From JAGQNT01 sp964426605 (lineage in GTDB: Bacteria > Patescibacteriota > Saccharimonadia > Saccharimonadales > UBA4665): a DNA stretch of 64,000 bases. Of this stretch, positions 48,566 to 58,257 are shown one piece after another (the first letter of the stretch is position 1; every line of letters starts with the position of its first letter). Location: contig CAYRQK010000001.1 in NCBI GenBank assembly GCA_964426605.1, positions 496,001 to 560,000 of the forward strand. Reading direction: 5' to 3'. A program made the translations under genes and the position numbers. A model generated the notes under the pieces. It made no database searches. It was not told the origin of the DNA and was given only the letters and a program-made list of their open reading frames with translations.

Positions 48566-48633
48566 GCCCGGCTGGCCTGGCAGGTTGAATTCTCTCAGCC
48601 AAAGCATATTTTGCTTATGCTACACTTAGGCGT

Positions 48634-48807
48634 ATGAAGCTGATGATCTGGATCGGTATTACCATCGGTGGCACCATCGGCAGCTGGCTAGGCGCCCTCG
48701 TCGACGGTGGCAACTGGCTCGGCGGCTGGAGTATCCTCGGCACCGCCATTGGCTCGTTCGTCGGATTGTGGGCCGCCTACAAACTAAGCAAGAATTATCT
48801 CGGGTAA
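48634..48807 (+). CDS. Small glycine-rich membrane protein (57 aa)
   Basis: MKLMIWIGITIGGTIGSWLG starts a first helix, then DGGNWLGG, then a second helix ILGTAIGSFVGLWAAYKL. GxxxG spacings suggest tight helix packing. TACACT (48621-48626) lies 7 nt before the ATG, the leaderless pattern seen elsewhere here. Located between dprA and topA. Confidence 0.75.
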   Translation: MKLMIWIGITIGGTIGSWLGALVDGGNWLGGWSILGTAIGSFVGLWAAYKLSKNYLG

Positions 48808-48869
48808 TATACATATAAAGTGCAGAATCTATTTGCAATCTACGGAGTAGTAAGGTAAAGATATACAGC

Positions 48870-51164
48870 GTGACAAAAAACTTAGTAATCGTCGAAAGCC
48901 CAGCCAAAGCCAAAACCATCGAGAAATATCTCGGTAAAGACTTTGTAGTCAAAAGTAGCATGGGACATATCCGTGGGCTACCGAGCAAGAACGGCAGTAT
49001 CGATGTCGCCAAAAAGTATGCACCGAAGTTCGAAGTAGACAGCGACAAACGGAAAATTATTGCCGGGCTCAAGAAAGACGCCGCTGGCAGCACCGTCTGG
49101 CTGGCTTCCGATGAAGACCGCGAAGGCGAGGCAATTGCTTGGCACCTAGCCGAAGTACTCAAGCTGGACCCCAAGACCACCAAACGCATCGTATTCCACG
49201 AAATTACCAAGACTGCTCTCGAAGACGCGGTGAAGCATCCGCGCACCATCGACCTCAAATTAGTCGAAGCTCAGCAGGCCCGTCAGGCACTCGACTATCT
49301 CGTCGGGTTTGAGCTCAGCCCGGTATTGTGGCGCAAGGTCCGGCCGCAACTCAGCGCTGGTCGCGTGCAGTCAGTGGCTGTACGACTCGTCGTCGAGCGC
49401 GAGCGCGAGATTGAAGCCCACGAGGCTGAGTCATCCTTCAAGATCACCGCCATTTTTACACTAAGTGATGGCACTGAACTGCCCGCCGAAGTTAGCGTCA
49501 AATATAGCGATGTCGCTGCTGCCAAGGATGTACTAGAGGGTTACAACCACAGCAGCTTCGCCGTAGCGAACATCAGCAAAAAGCCCGGCAGCCGTAACCC
49601 GTCAGCACCGTTCACCACTAGTACCCTACAGCAAGAAGCCAGTAATCGTCTCGGCTTCAGCCCGCGCCAGACTATGCAGCTGGCTCAGCGTCTGTATGAA
49701 GCCGGCGACATCACCTACATGCGTACCGACTCTGTGAACCTCAGCAATTTAGCACTCGGAGCCATGACAGACTTTATTACAAAAGAATACGGTGAACAGT
49801 ACCACCAATTCCGTACCTTTGCGACCAAATCGGCCGGCGCCCAAGAAGCTCACGAGGCCATTAGGCCCACCGATGTCCGCAAATCGGCCGCTGGCGCCGA
49901 CGAACAGCAAAAGAAGCTCTACGGCCTCATCTGGCGCCGCACACTGGCTAGCCAGATGGCCCCGGCCCAACTGGAACGCACCACCATCACCATACAGGCT
50001 AGCGACAGCGATCAGCCACTGGAGGCCAAGGGCGAGATTGTCGTCTTCGACGGTTTCTTGAAGGTTTATGGCCGCGGTAAGGACGATACTCTGCTACCAC
50101 CACTCGCAGTCGGCGACGTACTCACTCTGCAGTCGGCCGAAGGTCTTGAGTCGCTCAGTCGTGGACCAGCTCGCTACACCGAGGCCTCTCTGGTACGCAA
50201 GCTCGAGGAGATGGGCATTGGCCGCCCGAGCACCTATGCCAGCACCATCAGTACCGTTCAAAGCCGCGGTTACGTCGAGCGCGGCGACCTAGAGGGCGAA
50301 GAGCGGAAAATTCGAAGACTCACCCTGGCCGACAGCCAGGTAAGCGAGGCAATCGAGGCTTTCCAGTACGGTCGCGACAGCAACAAACTATTTCCAACCG
50401 ACACTGGCAAGGTCGTGACAGACTTCCTTGTTAAGCATTTTGCCGAGGTCATGGATTATGATTTTACGAAGGACATCGAGGCCGAGCTTGATAGCGTAGC
50501 CGACGGCAAGAAAGACCGCGTCGCAGTCCTCGACAGCTTCTACAAGCCGTTTCATCAGCTGATTGAGGCCAGCGCCGATATTTCCCGCGCCGAAGCAACC
50601 CAGACCCGTCACATCGGCGATGACCCCAAGAGCGGGTTACCCATCTTTGCCCGTTTCGGCCGTTACGGGCCCATGCTGCAAAAGGGTGAACAGTCCGACG
50701 ATCCTAAGCCAGAATTCGCACCACTGCCGGCCGGTAGTCGTATCGAAACCGTCACACTTGAGCAAGCCCTAGAGGCATTCAAGCTACCGCGTATCGTTGG
50801 CGCTACTGAAGACGGCCACGAGATTAAGGCCGCCATCGGCCGCTTTGGACCATACATCCTGGTCAACAAGACGTTCGTCAGTATTAAGCCACTTGACCCT
50901 CACACCATTACCGAGGCTGAAGCTCGCGAGCTGTACGCTGAGAAGCTTAAAAAAGATGCCGAGCGTAATATCGCTGACTTCGGCGACGGTATCAAAGTGC
51001 TCAATGGTCGCTTCGGACCCTACATCACCGATGGCAAAAAGAACGCCAAAATCCCCAAAGACACCGACCCCAAGACCATCACCCACGAACAGGCCAAGAA
51101 AATGATCGCCGAAGCACCAGCTACCAAAAAGCGCTTCACTCGCCGCCGCGCTACCAAAAAGTAG
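48870..51164 (+). CDS. topA: DNA topoisomerase I
   Basis: 764 aa from GTG 48870. The Toprim domain has VIVESPAKAKTIEKYLG and SDEDREGEAIAWH; the active Tyr is in DITYMRTDSVNLS; RPSTYASTI follows. Three C-terminal repeats of the FGPYI type (ARFGRYGPML, IGRFGPYILV, NGRFGPYITD) and a Lys-rich end replace zinc fingers. It relaxes negative supercoils. Confidence 0.97.
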   Translation: MTKNLVIVESPAKAKTIEKYLGKDFVVKSSMGHIRGLPSKNGSIDVAKKYAPKFEVDSDKRKIIAGLKKDAAGSTVWLASDEDREGEAIAWHLAEVLKLDPKTTKRIVFHEITKTALEDAVKHPRTIDLKLVEAQQARQALDYLVGFELSPVLWRKVRPQLSAGRVQSVAVRLVVEREREIEAHEAESSFKITAIFTLSDGTELPAEVSVKYSDVAAAKDVLEGYNHSSFAVANISKKPGSRNPSAPFTTSTLQQEASNRLGFSPRQTMQLAQRLYEAGDITYMRTDSVNLSNLALGAMTDFITKEYGEQYHQFRTFATKSAGAQEAHEAIRPTDVRKSAAGADEQQKKLYGLIWRRTLASQMAPAQLERTTITIQASDSDQPLEAKGEIVVFDGFLKVYGRGKDDTLLPPLAVGDVLTLQSAEGLESLSRGPARYTEASLVRKLEEMGIGRPSTYASTISTVQSRGYVERGDLEGEERKIRRLTLADSQVSEAIEAFQYGRDSNKLFPTDTGKVVTDFLVKHFAEVMDYDFTKDIEAELDSVADGKKDRVAVLDSFYKPFHQLIEASADISRAEATQTRHIGDDPKSGLPIFARFGRYGPMLQKGEQSDDPKPEFAPLPAGSRIETVTLEQALEAFKLPRIVGATEDGHEIKAAIGRFGPYILVNKTFVSIKPLDPHTITEAEARELYAEKLKKDAERNIADFGDGIKVLNGRFGPYITDGKKNAKIPKDTDPKTITHEQAKKMIAEAPATKKRFTRRRATKK

Positions 51165-51279
51165 CCTCCGCGTGATTTGCATTTTTATATAGATGATGGT
51201 ATTGTTGTATAGTTTTGTTGAGGATTTCTCGCCAAGACACTGACAAGTAGACGGTCCCAACCAGGAAGGAGTGCTCGCT

Positions 51280-51528
51280 ATGCCGGCAAGCATTCAGAAT
51301 GTCATCGATACCCCAGAACACAAGCAGTTCGTCGGATTCTCGGCACAGATCGGCGGTGAGCAAATCAAGTTCACGTTGGACATCCAGCTTCGCAGCAAAG
51401 AGCCAATCACAGATACTCAGCTGTCACTGGTCATGAAGGCACTTGATGCTCTCACTGGCAACGGTGCACTTACCCGGCAGGAGTTACTGGAGACAGTGTC
51501 CCCGGAACTGGCGACATCTGTCGGCTAG
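51280..51528 (+). CDS. Hypothetical protein (82 aa)
   Basis: From ATG 51280, with AAGGAG 8 nt upstream. IQNVIDTPEHKQFVGFSAQI, then KFTLDIQLRSKEPITDTQLS and a short helical end. Acidic and soluble. A possible promoter TTGCAT-N17-TATTGT starts at 51177. Unknown family. Confidence 0.65.
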   Translation: MPASIQNVIDTPEHKQFVGFSAQIGGEQIKFTLDIQLRSKEPITDTQLSLVMKALDALTGNGALTRQELLETVSPELATSVG

Positions 51529-51541
51529 GCTCGCGTGAGCA

Positions 51542-51607
51542 GGGGTGAGTGTGTGCACTAATAAGATTCGCTGCCAATAGGCCGCACCTCTTCCACACAC
51601 TCACCCC
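51542..51607 (+). terminator. Long hairpin after the 82-aa gene
   Basis: GGGGTGAGTGTGTG (51542-51555) pairs perfectly with its complement at 51594-51607. No T-run. The rest of 51529-51831 holds only a TACAAT hexamer (about 51724) as a possible promoter for the next gene. Confidence 0.6.
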
Positions 51608-51831
51608 CAACACCGTCTACTTGTCACTCAAACCTTTATCGTAGCCATACTTTTGCCTAGATTAACAGAGTAGGATATGAACGTATTTTTACAACAACCT
51701 CTGTGCGTATATGTCATATATGTGCTACAATATCATTAGTACATAAAGGCGTGTTTGACTTCTAAGATTATAAGTTTTATAATTACTTAAAAGCCTCGAG
51801 ATTAACAGATAGAGATAGGACTTAGGGCACT

Positions 51832-52878
51832 ATGGCTGAAACCACTACCGCAAACCAACTTTCTAGCGAAACCGTCGTCAACGATATCTTGGCGACTATT
51901 GAGCGTGAGCGTGAGCGTGAGATCATCGCTCGTCGTTTTGGATTGTTCGATCGCAAAGAAACGCTGGAGCAGATTGGTGAATTGCTTGGCATTACCCGTG
52001 AACGCGTCCGTCAGCTCGAAAAATCTGTTGTCACACGCCTCAAGCACGCAGCAGAGCAGGGGGAACTCCCTCACGTGGCTGACGTCCAAGATTTATTCCT
52101 CGAAACTCTCGGCGGTATGGGCCATGTGGCACGCGTAAGTGAACTAAGCGGCCAGGTGACGGCCGAGAACACCAAGTTTGATCAAGCCCGCATCGCATTC
52201 TTGGCGCAGCTATGCCCTAAGTTATTGGTTGTAAGCGATGACGATCACTTTCACCACAGTGTTGCAGTACTCGACAAACACGACGAGAAGACCCTCAAGG
52301 CGCACGTCCAGACACTTATCGACACCATTAAGAAAATCGGTGAGCCAAAGCCTATCGATCATCTTGCCAGAGAAGTCGGCCTGAACGACCCCAAGCACAC
52401 CGAAGCCCTCGCGAGCACCAGCAAACATCTTGCCACCCTCAACGGGCAGTGGGGCCTTATGAAGTGGCCTATCGTTAACCCCAAGAACATCCGTGACAAA
52501 ATCTATGTCATCCTGAAGCAAAACGGCAAGCATATGCACTTCAACGAAATCGCCACGGCCATCAAAAGTAGCGACTTCAAGCGCAAAGACGTAACCACGC
52601 AGGCGATTCACAATGAACTTATCAAAGACAAGCGCTTCGTGCTCATCGGTCGCGGTATCTACGCTCTCAAGGAATGGGGTTACAAAAAAGGTACTGTCGC
52701 CGACATCATAACCGAAGTCCTCACAGAAGCCGGCAAGCCGTTACACCGCGACGAGATCGTCAAGCAAGTGCTCAAGAGCCGCTACGTCAAGGAAACGACC
52801 ATCCTGCTGAACCTGCAAGGCAAGCAACAGTTCAAGCGCGTTGCCAAAGCCACCTACACCCTCGCTGACGCCGAGTAA
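51832..52878 (+). CDS. Sigma70 region 4-like protein with HARE-HTH domains
   Basis: 348 aa. Residues about 20-75 (EREREIIARRFGLFDRKETL, QIGELLGITRERVRQLEKSV) match sigma region 4, with no region 2. After a helical middle come two winged-helix segments: IRDKIYVILKQNGKHMHFNE...GRGIYALKEWGY (HARE-HTH/RpoE-delta like) and VADIITEVLTEAGKPLHRDE. It could bind -35 elements or polymerase without being a full sigma factor. The last + strand gene before the strand switch. Confidence 0.85.
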   Translation: MAETTTANQLSSETVVNDILATIEREREREIIARRFGLFDRKETLEQIGELLGITRERVRQLEKSVVTRLKHAAEQGELPHVADVQDLFLETLGGMGHVARVSELSGQVTAENTKFDQARIAFLAQLCPKLLVVSDDDHFHHSVAVLDKHDEKTLKAHVQTLIDTIKKIGEPKPIDHLAREVGLNDPKHTEALASTSKHLATLNGQWGLMKWPIVNPKNIRDKIYVILKQNGKHMHFNEIATAIKSSDFKRKDVTTQAIHNELIKDKRFVLIGRGIYALKEWGYKKGTVADIITEVLTEAGKPLHRDEIVKQVLKSRYVKETTILLNLQGKQQFKRVAKATYTLADAE

Positions 52879-53829
52879 AGTACACCCAAGGGGTTGATAC
52901 CTATTATCGACAAACATCACGAGTAGAATCCTCGGCTCTATGTATTGTCGTTACTTGCGCATGCAGAACATTTTACGAACAATACATATAGACTCCAACA
53001 TTTTACGAACATGCCTCACATCTAATATGACAGGCTCAACGGCACCTATTGNNNNNNNNNNNNNNNNNNNNNNNNNNNNNNNNNNNNNNNNNNNNNNNNN
53101 NNNNNNNNNNNNNNNNNNNNNNNNNNNNNNNNNNNNNNNNNNNNNNNNNNNAACATTTTACGAACATGCCTCACATCTAATATGACAGGCTCAACGGCAC
53201 CTATTGTGACTGTATCAAATATGGGCAGAGTGAAGATCATGGGGGAATGGTGGTACTAGCCAAAGCACAAAGTGCAAACATGAAGCAAAGAGCATAAGAC
53301 AAAAGGCAGCAGAGAGCAATAAATCGAAACATAAATCAGACGTCGCACAATGTATATTTTGCGACTCATGCATATGATTGTAAGATGATTACTGATACCC
53401 CTACCGACGGGGGAGTTTTACCGATCATGGCCAAAGTGCGTGACATGCTAGTACGTGACGCCTGCATAACCACAACCTTGTATTACTTGGAACACCCCTT
53501 GTACGTGTTGACGTGCCTCGTGCGTGACACGCGTCGTATTAGTCTAGTGTCTGGCCAGGCCAATCATACACTATGTGACATTTCCCACATTTGACTTTTC
53601 CACAGCTTCATCGTGAAAACTATACTTTTCTACATGTGGTGCCGTTATTTTCGTAACTGCCCCACTACCCTTATTTTTTGATATATTTGTTTTTTGACAA
53701 TTTTTATATTGTATATATGTTTTTTATGAAACACGGTTTGACGCGATATATATGAACATTTTACGAACTAGCAGAGTAGAGTGGTAGGGGAAGTGCGACC
53801 GTTACCTTAGTCCCGGCGCATTAGATCGT
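52879..53829. other. Noncoding strand-switch region with assembly gap and repeated 14-mer
   Basis: Genes to the left point right and genes to the right point left. AACATTTTACGAAC occurs at 52967-52980, 52997-53010, 53152-53165 and 53755-53768. A very AT-rich run lies at about 53665-53735, and TTTTCCACA at about 53597. A 69-codon frame at 53385 has no support. The convergence suits a replication-terminus zone. Confidence 0.55.
53052..53151. other. Assembly gap of 100 N
   Basis: Exactly 100 N. The 55 bases before (52997-53051) and after it (53152-53206) are identical, so the two contigs probably overlap by 55 bp or a tandem repeat has collapsed. Confidence 0.95.
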
Positions 53830-54768
53830 CTACTGATAATACGCTCGGCCCGATACACGCACATCAATATAGCTCGACGGGGCCGTCCCCTTTTGTGCCA
53901 GGCTCGCCTGCACTGCCAAGAAGGCACCCACCTGCTGTCGGGCATTCGTCTGATGCAGATTGAACTTCACGAAGTATGGCTTACCGGCCACGTAGACATC
54001 GAGCTCTTGACTGGCCGCCGGTAGCACCAGCTGCGTGTAGCCCACGTGAGCCGCCTGTAACTCGTACACAACGGTACGAATAAAGTCGACCGATGAACTA
54101 TTAAGAACTATTTCTCCCTGACGGGGCTTGAGGCCACTCTGATCGGTAACAGTGGGCAGCCGAAGACTATCAACAGTATCAACCTGGGCAGTCGGTACAA
54201 TCGCCCGGCCATTATCGTCCAATACATAAGCCGCACCTGCCGTTGGGGCTAATATCAACCGTGGTTCAGTCATAGCCAGATACAATATTGGTCGCTGTCC
54301 AAGCACCGGCAGCGTCACCGAAACTTCGGCAAGTTCTGGATACTGCGCCTTCAGGTCACGGGCCAAACCTTTGGTGTCGATTGTTAGTTTATTGGTGTTA
54401 GTCCATGACTTACGCATACTCGTCTCGAATGCCTGCTGGTACACGTTCGTGGGGTGCAACTTGTAGCTATTACCGCCATTCAGAATGACTACTCGCGGTT
54501 TCACCGACACCTGCACTGACATGATGAGTAACGCCAGCACCGCCAAGCCAGCAATAAGTGCGCCGAAACGCTGGCCTAGATATTGCCAAATAGTTGGCTT
54601 TTTTTTAGTTGGATCTGGTCGATGCGTTATGCGATTTGACCCATGAACTGGCTGAATATCATTGCGCCTGGCGTAATAGGAGAAAGCTTGCGGGCGACCG
54701 CCAGACCTGGCAGGTCGTTGGCGAATCTCCGGGCGCTGATTACTAGCCTGGTTCCGGCGCAGCTTCAC
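53830..54768 (-). CDS. ftsQ: FtsQ/DivIB-like cell-division protein
   Basis: 312 aa from GTG 54768, which overlaps the murG stop (GTGA). A basic cytoplasmic part of about 75 residues, one membrane helix (about 76-95), then a POTRA-like region (LARDLKAQYPELAEVSVTLPVLGQRPILYLAMTEP) and a beta domain (AYVLDDNGRAI). It would sit in the divisome with FtsL. Sequence identity in this family is low, so position in the dcw cluster is part of the case. Last gene of the - strand cluster. Confidence 0.75.
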   Translation of the reverse strand: MKLRRNQASNQRPEIRQRPARSGGRPQAFSYYARRNDIQPVHGSNRITHRPDPTKKKPTIWQYLGQRFGALIAGLAVLALLIMSVQVSVKPRVVILNGGNSYKLHPTNVYQQAFETSMRKSWTNTNKLTIDTKGLARDLKAQYPELAEVSVTLPVLGQRPILYLAMTEPRLILAPTAGAAYVLDDNGRAIVPTAQVDTVDSLRLPTVTDQSGLKPRQGEIVLNSSSVDFIRTVVYELQAAHVGYTQLVLPAASQELDVYVAGKPYFVKFNLHQTNARQQVGAFLAVQASLAQKGTAPSSYIDVRVSGRAYYQ

Positions 54769-55937
54769 GCACGATCCTCTGCGGCAATATCAAGAATAAT
54801 CTTAGCTATCTCACGCGCAGCGGCTGGATGAGCAAACTCCCGAAAGTTATCGGACAGTTTCTGACGGGCACTCGGTGTATCAAGCAAGTGTTGAATGGTC
54901 TCCGTCAAGCGATTACTCGTGTCTATCGTGGTTTGATCCAGCTCCACAATTGCCCCGGCCTTGGCAAGCTCCACGGCGTTCTTGACCTGGTGGCCACCCG
55001 TTAAGAATGCTGCCGGGACAATAATGCACACCGCTCCTTGGATAGCAAACTCTGCCAGGTTCGTCGCACCCGCCCGTGCTATCACTACGTCGGCCGCACC
55101 ACTGTAACGTTGCAGCCCTTTCACAAAACCTTCAACTCGTACACGCTGCCGAACAAGAGGAGCCAGCGCCGTAGCATAGTCCCGCTCCACGGCCTCCTGG
55201 TTGCCACGCCCAGCGGCGTGGATGATGTGCAACTGTGGATTACGCTCGAGTAGCTGACTAGCAGCCCGCACAATAGCCTCGTTCAACGGTTGTGCGCCAT
55301 TGCCGCCGCCCGTTATAAAGAGCAGCTGGTCCTCCTCGTGAAGCCCAATATGTGCGCGATATTCTCCCCGCAGTTCCAGAGTGATCGGCACATATTCTGC
55401 ACTGACAGGCACACCAGTTGTCACTGTCTTGGTGGGCGAGTACGGGTAAATCTCTTTGGGGAGTGCCACGGCGTGCAGTTGCGCATGTCGAGCGATAAGC
55501 CGATTAGCCAGGCTCGGCAACGCATCCGAGTCATGTGTTATATAGGGGATATGCCGCGCACGACCGCCCAGGGCCACAGGCACACTCACAAAACCACCCC
55601 TCGTAAAAATAACTGTCGGTCTTACCTTGCCGAGTATCCGCCAACTCTGGAACACACCAACCCCGATCCATACTATATCTCGCATATTTTTTACAACAGT
55701 TGGAATATCAAAAATCTGTTTCCACCCTGCCCCGTGGTAGCGCCGGAACTTTCCTGCCCGTACTCCGTATACGGCATCAATATTGGGGTCTTCCGAAGGG
55801 ACATCCATGAGCGGATCACCCTTCTGACCAATAAAAACAACCTTGAGATCGGGCTGAAGTTGTTTGAGCTGCTTAGCGACCGCCAGCACTGGCGTAATGT
55901 GACCGCCCGAGCCGCCCCCGGTTACGACGATAGTCAT
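54765..55937 (-). CDS. murG: UDP-GlcNAc transferase MurG
   Basis: 390 aa from ATG 55937. TIVVTGGGSGGHITPVLAVA is the N-terminal GT-B loop; FTRGGFVSVPVALGGR and FITGGGNGAQPLNEAIV, then VIARAGATNLAEFAI complete the family motifs. It adds GlcNAc to lipid I at the inner membrane face. The start overlaps the end of ftsW by 65 bp; an alternative ATG at 55958 adds seven residues. Confidence 0.95.
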   Translation of the reverse strand: MTIVVTGGGSGGHITPVLAVAKQLKQLQPDLKVVFIGQKGDPLMDVPSEDPNIDAVYGVRAGKFRRYHGAGWKQIFDIPTVVKNMRDIVWIGVGVFQSWRILGKVRPTVIFTRGGFVSVPVALGGRARHIPYITHDSDALPSLANRLIARHAQLHAVALPKEIYPYSPTKTVTTGVPVSAEYVPITLELRGEYRAHIGLHEEDQLLFITGGGNGAQPLNEAIVRAASQLLERNPQLHIIHAAGRGNQEAVERDYATALAPLVRQRVRVEGFVKGLQRYSGAADVVIARAGATNLAEFAIQGAVCIIVPAAFLTGGHQVKNAVELAKAGAIVELDQTTIDTSNRLTETIQHLLDTPSARQKLSDNFREFAHPAAAREIAKIILDIAAEDRA

Positions 55938-57156
55938 AGCCCCTGCCCTTTCTGCCATCAAGTGGCGATGTAAAACTCGTGTAACGCGATAACTGGAAAA
56001 CAACGCCAACCGCCGCCGCCGCAAACACGACGCTCGTTCCACCATAACTAATAAACGGTAATGTAATGCCCTTGAGCGGCAACAGGCCAATCATCGCCCC
56101 AATATTAATGAATGCCTGTATGGCCAACCACGCCAAAATTCCTATCACTAGTAATCGGCCATAGTCGTCGGGGATGCGCTCAGCAACCAGCGCCAATCGA
56201 TAGAAGAACCCAACCAAAATTGCCAGCAAAATCAGGCAGCCGATCAGGCCAAACTTCTCAGCATAAATAGCGAAGATCGAGTCGTTGGCCGCCTCCGGCA
56301 GATAGCCGTACGCCTGTACACTACGGCCGAGCCCCAAGCCGAACATACCACCCGAGCCAACCGCGATCAGCGCCTGACACGCCTGGTAGCCGCTGTCTTG
56401 GCAATCGGCCTCTGGATGCGTAAACGCCAACAATCGCTCACGACGATATGGCACAGCAGCAACCGCAAGTAACGTACCGATGGCAATAACCGCCCCAACC
56501 ATAATAACCCGCTTCATCGGCAGACCAGCTACAAAGGCCATAGTACCCACCATGGCCACAATCACACCCGTGGAGCCTAGGTCACTCTGGATACCCGCCA
56601 CAACTACGCCCACAATGCCCAACAAGATAAGCAATGGTTTGAAAGTCTTCTGCATATCGCCCAGCGTACCCTCACGAGCCCTATCGTGCAAAAACGCACC
56701 GACCCACACTAGCAAAGCCAGCTTCAGAATTTCGACGGACTGAAAAGAGAAGCTACCTAGTCGTACCCAACGATGAGCGGGATAGCTCGGATTTACTGGC
56801 ATGACGATAGCCAGCAGTGTCGCCAATCCGGCAACAATCAACAGGCTACGACTCACCTGCCGCCAAACACGTATTGGTAACTGGGAGGTAATCACAAACG
56901 CTACCAGGCTCAGCCCAATCGCAAGCACCTGTTTGGTAACGTAATAACCACTACTCACCTTCGCTGACTGAGTCAGTGCCGGGCTAATAGCATAGACCAC
57001 TATCAAACCTATCGCCAACATGGCCACCATCAGGATAAATAACCAATAGTCGGGCCTATGTCGTCGGAGACTGGCAGTAGCCGCAGTACTGGCAGTCCGA
57101 AAGCCCTCGTTTACTCCTCGCCGGGGACGCCGCTGCGCAAAGCCTGCCGAACCCAT
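55873..57156 (-). CDS. ftsW: Lipid II polymerase FtsW (SEDS family)
   Basis: 427 aa with about ten membrane helices. GLGLGRSVQAYGYLPEAAND and SIFAIYAEKFG, then LPLKGITLPFISYGGTS, are SEDS signatures; the catalytic Asp is in PEAANDSIF. It polymerises glycan strands with FtsI. The ATG overlaps the mraY stop (TAATG). The basic tail (YDYRRNRGRLGRSHY) overlaps the murG start. Confidence 0.95.
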   Translation of the reverse strand: MGSAGFAQRRPRRGVNEGFRTASTAATASLRRHRPDYWLFILMVAMLAIGLIVVYAISPALTQSAKVSSGYYVTKQVLAIGLSLVAFVITSQLPIRVWRQVSRSLLIVAGLATLLAIVMPVNPSYPAHRWVRLGSFSFQSVEILKLALLVWVGAFLHDRAREGTLGDMQKTFKPLLILLGIVGVVVAGIQSDLGSTGVIVAMVGTMAFVAGLPMKRVIMVGAVIAIGTLLAVAAVPYRRERLLAFTHPEADCQDSGYQACQALIAVGSGGMFGLGLGRSVQAYGYLPEAANDSIFAIYAEKFGLIGCLILLAILVGFFYRLALVAERIPDDYGRLLVIGILAWLAIQAFINIGAMIGLLPLKGITLPFISYGGTSVVFAAAAVGVVFQLSRYTSFTSPLDGRKGRGYDYRRNRGRLGRSHYASAGGR

Positions 57157-58220
57157 TAGCTATATCGCCCCACAAAGAATAATATGAGCCCCAATATGCT
57201 CGAGACTTGGCCCAATATCCAAAAGCGCATGGTGACCTTCGTCTCGGGCCAGCCGATAGCCTCGAAGTGATGATGGATTGGCGACACTAAAAAGACTTTC
57301 TTACCATTGCGCAACTTGCGCGACAGTCGATTAATGATAACCGAACCAGTCTCTATGACATATACTGCACCGATTACGGGCAACACAAACACTGTGTCTG
57401 TCTGCATAGCAATAATTCCCAGAGCCGTACCTAGCGCAAACGCCCCGACATCGCCCATCATAAATCGCGCCGGGAAAATATTGAACCACGTATAGCTCAG
57501 CAGTGCGCCCACGACGGTCAGACAGAATCCAGCGAGTGCGTACTTGCCCTCAACCATACAGATAATGGCGTACGTTATAAATGAGCTACTGAGCAATCCG
57601 CCAGCAAGACCGTCGAGCCCATCACTAATATTGACCGAGTTAGCCGTCGCCATGATAATCAACCAAAAGACAGCAATGATCGCCACGCCAATGTGCACTT
57701 GGTCAAAGCCCGGAATAGTCAGGCTGGTTACGCCAAGTTTCTCATAGAACCACCAGCCACCGACCAGCGCCACAAGGCTATACAGTACAAATTTAAGCCG
57801 CGAACCCATGCCGGCAACGCCACCAGTGCTCCGAACATTCATGAAATCGTCGATGAGCCCGATGGCCCCTGCCCCAATCAGCCCCGCTAGCGGTAACCAC
57901 GTTTGGCTGCGATGCAAGTTGCCAAGCACCGTCACCAGAACAATGGCCGCCAAAAAGGTCAGACCGCCCATGGTCGGAATGTGCCGTTTGTGCTTAGCCG
58001 CATGCAATTTGGTATAAACGACCGCCTTGCCCCCCGCCCAGGCATCAGTCCGAGGCTTCTTCCACCATTCCCGCTTATACGCGACCGTGGTATACAACGG
58101 CGTCACAAGCATACTACACATAAAACCAAGGAAGCCGAGGAGCAGGATATGTACCAGGGTCGGTGTGGTCAGTGCAACATAGAGCGTGCTATGGAGTTCA
58201 ATCGGTGGATATTGTGGCAT
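57156..58220 (-). CDS. mraY: Phospho-MurNAc-pentapeptide transferase MraY
   Basis: 354 aa, about ten membrane helices. Motifs: KRHIPTMGGLTFL, GLIDDFMNVR, NSVNISDGLDGLAGG and SPIHHHFEAIGWPE (the HHH loop). It makes lipid I. Translationally coupled to ftsW. Mur ligase genes that usually surround it are not in this cluster. Confidence 0.96.
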   Translation of the reverse strand: MPQYPPIELHSTLYVALTTPTLVHILLLGFLGFMCSMLVTPLYTTVAYKREWWKKPRTDAWAGGKAVVYTKLHAAKHKRHIPTMGGLTFLAAIVLVTVLGNLHRSQTWLPLAGLIGAGAIGLIDDFMNVRSTGGVAGMGSRLKFVLYSLVALVGGWWFYEKLGVTSLTIPGFDQVHIGVAIIAVFWLIIMATANSVNISDGLDGLAGGLLSSSFITYAIICMVEGKYALAGFCLTVVGALLSYTWFNIFPARFMMGDVGAFALGTALGIIAMQTDTVFVLPVIGAVYVIETGSVIINRLSRKLRNGKKVFLVSPIHHHFEAIGWPETKVTMRFWILGQVSSILGLILFFVGRYS

Positions 58221-58257
58221 AATTTTTCTTTTCTAAGCTTTCTAAGTAGTATACCAT

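Noticed and set aside
53385..53594. 69-codon frame in the strand-switch region
   Set aside because: No ribosome site, odd composition, and repeated GTGACG words; no support.
53590..53740. oriC
   Set aside because: There is one DnaA-box-like TTTTCCACA and an AT-rich block, but genes converge on this region, there is no dnaA, and boxes are not clustered.
52966..53768. CRISPR array
   Set aside because: The 14-mer repeats are irregularly spaced, short and without cas genes; one of the copies comes from the assembly-gap duplication.
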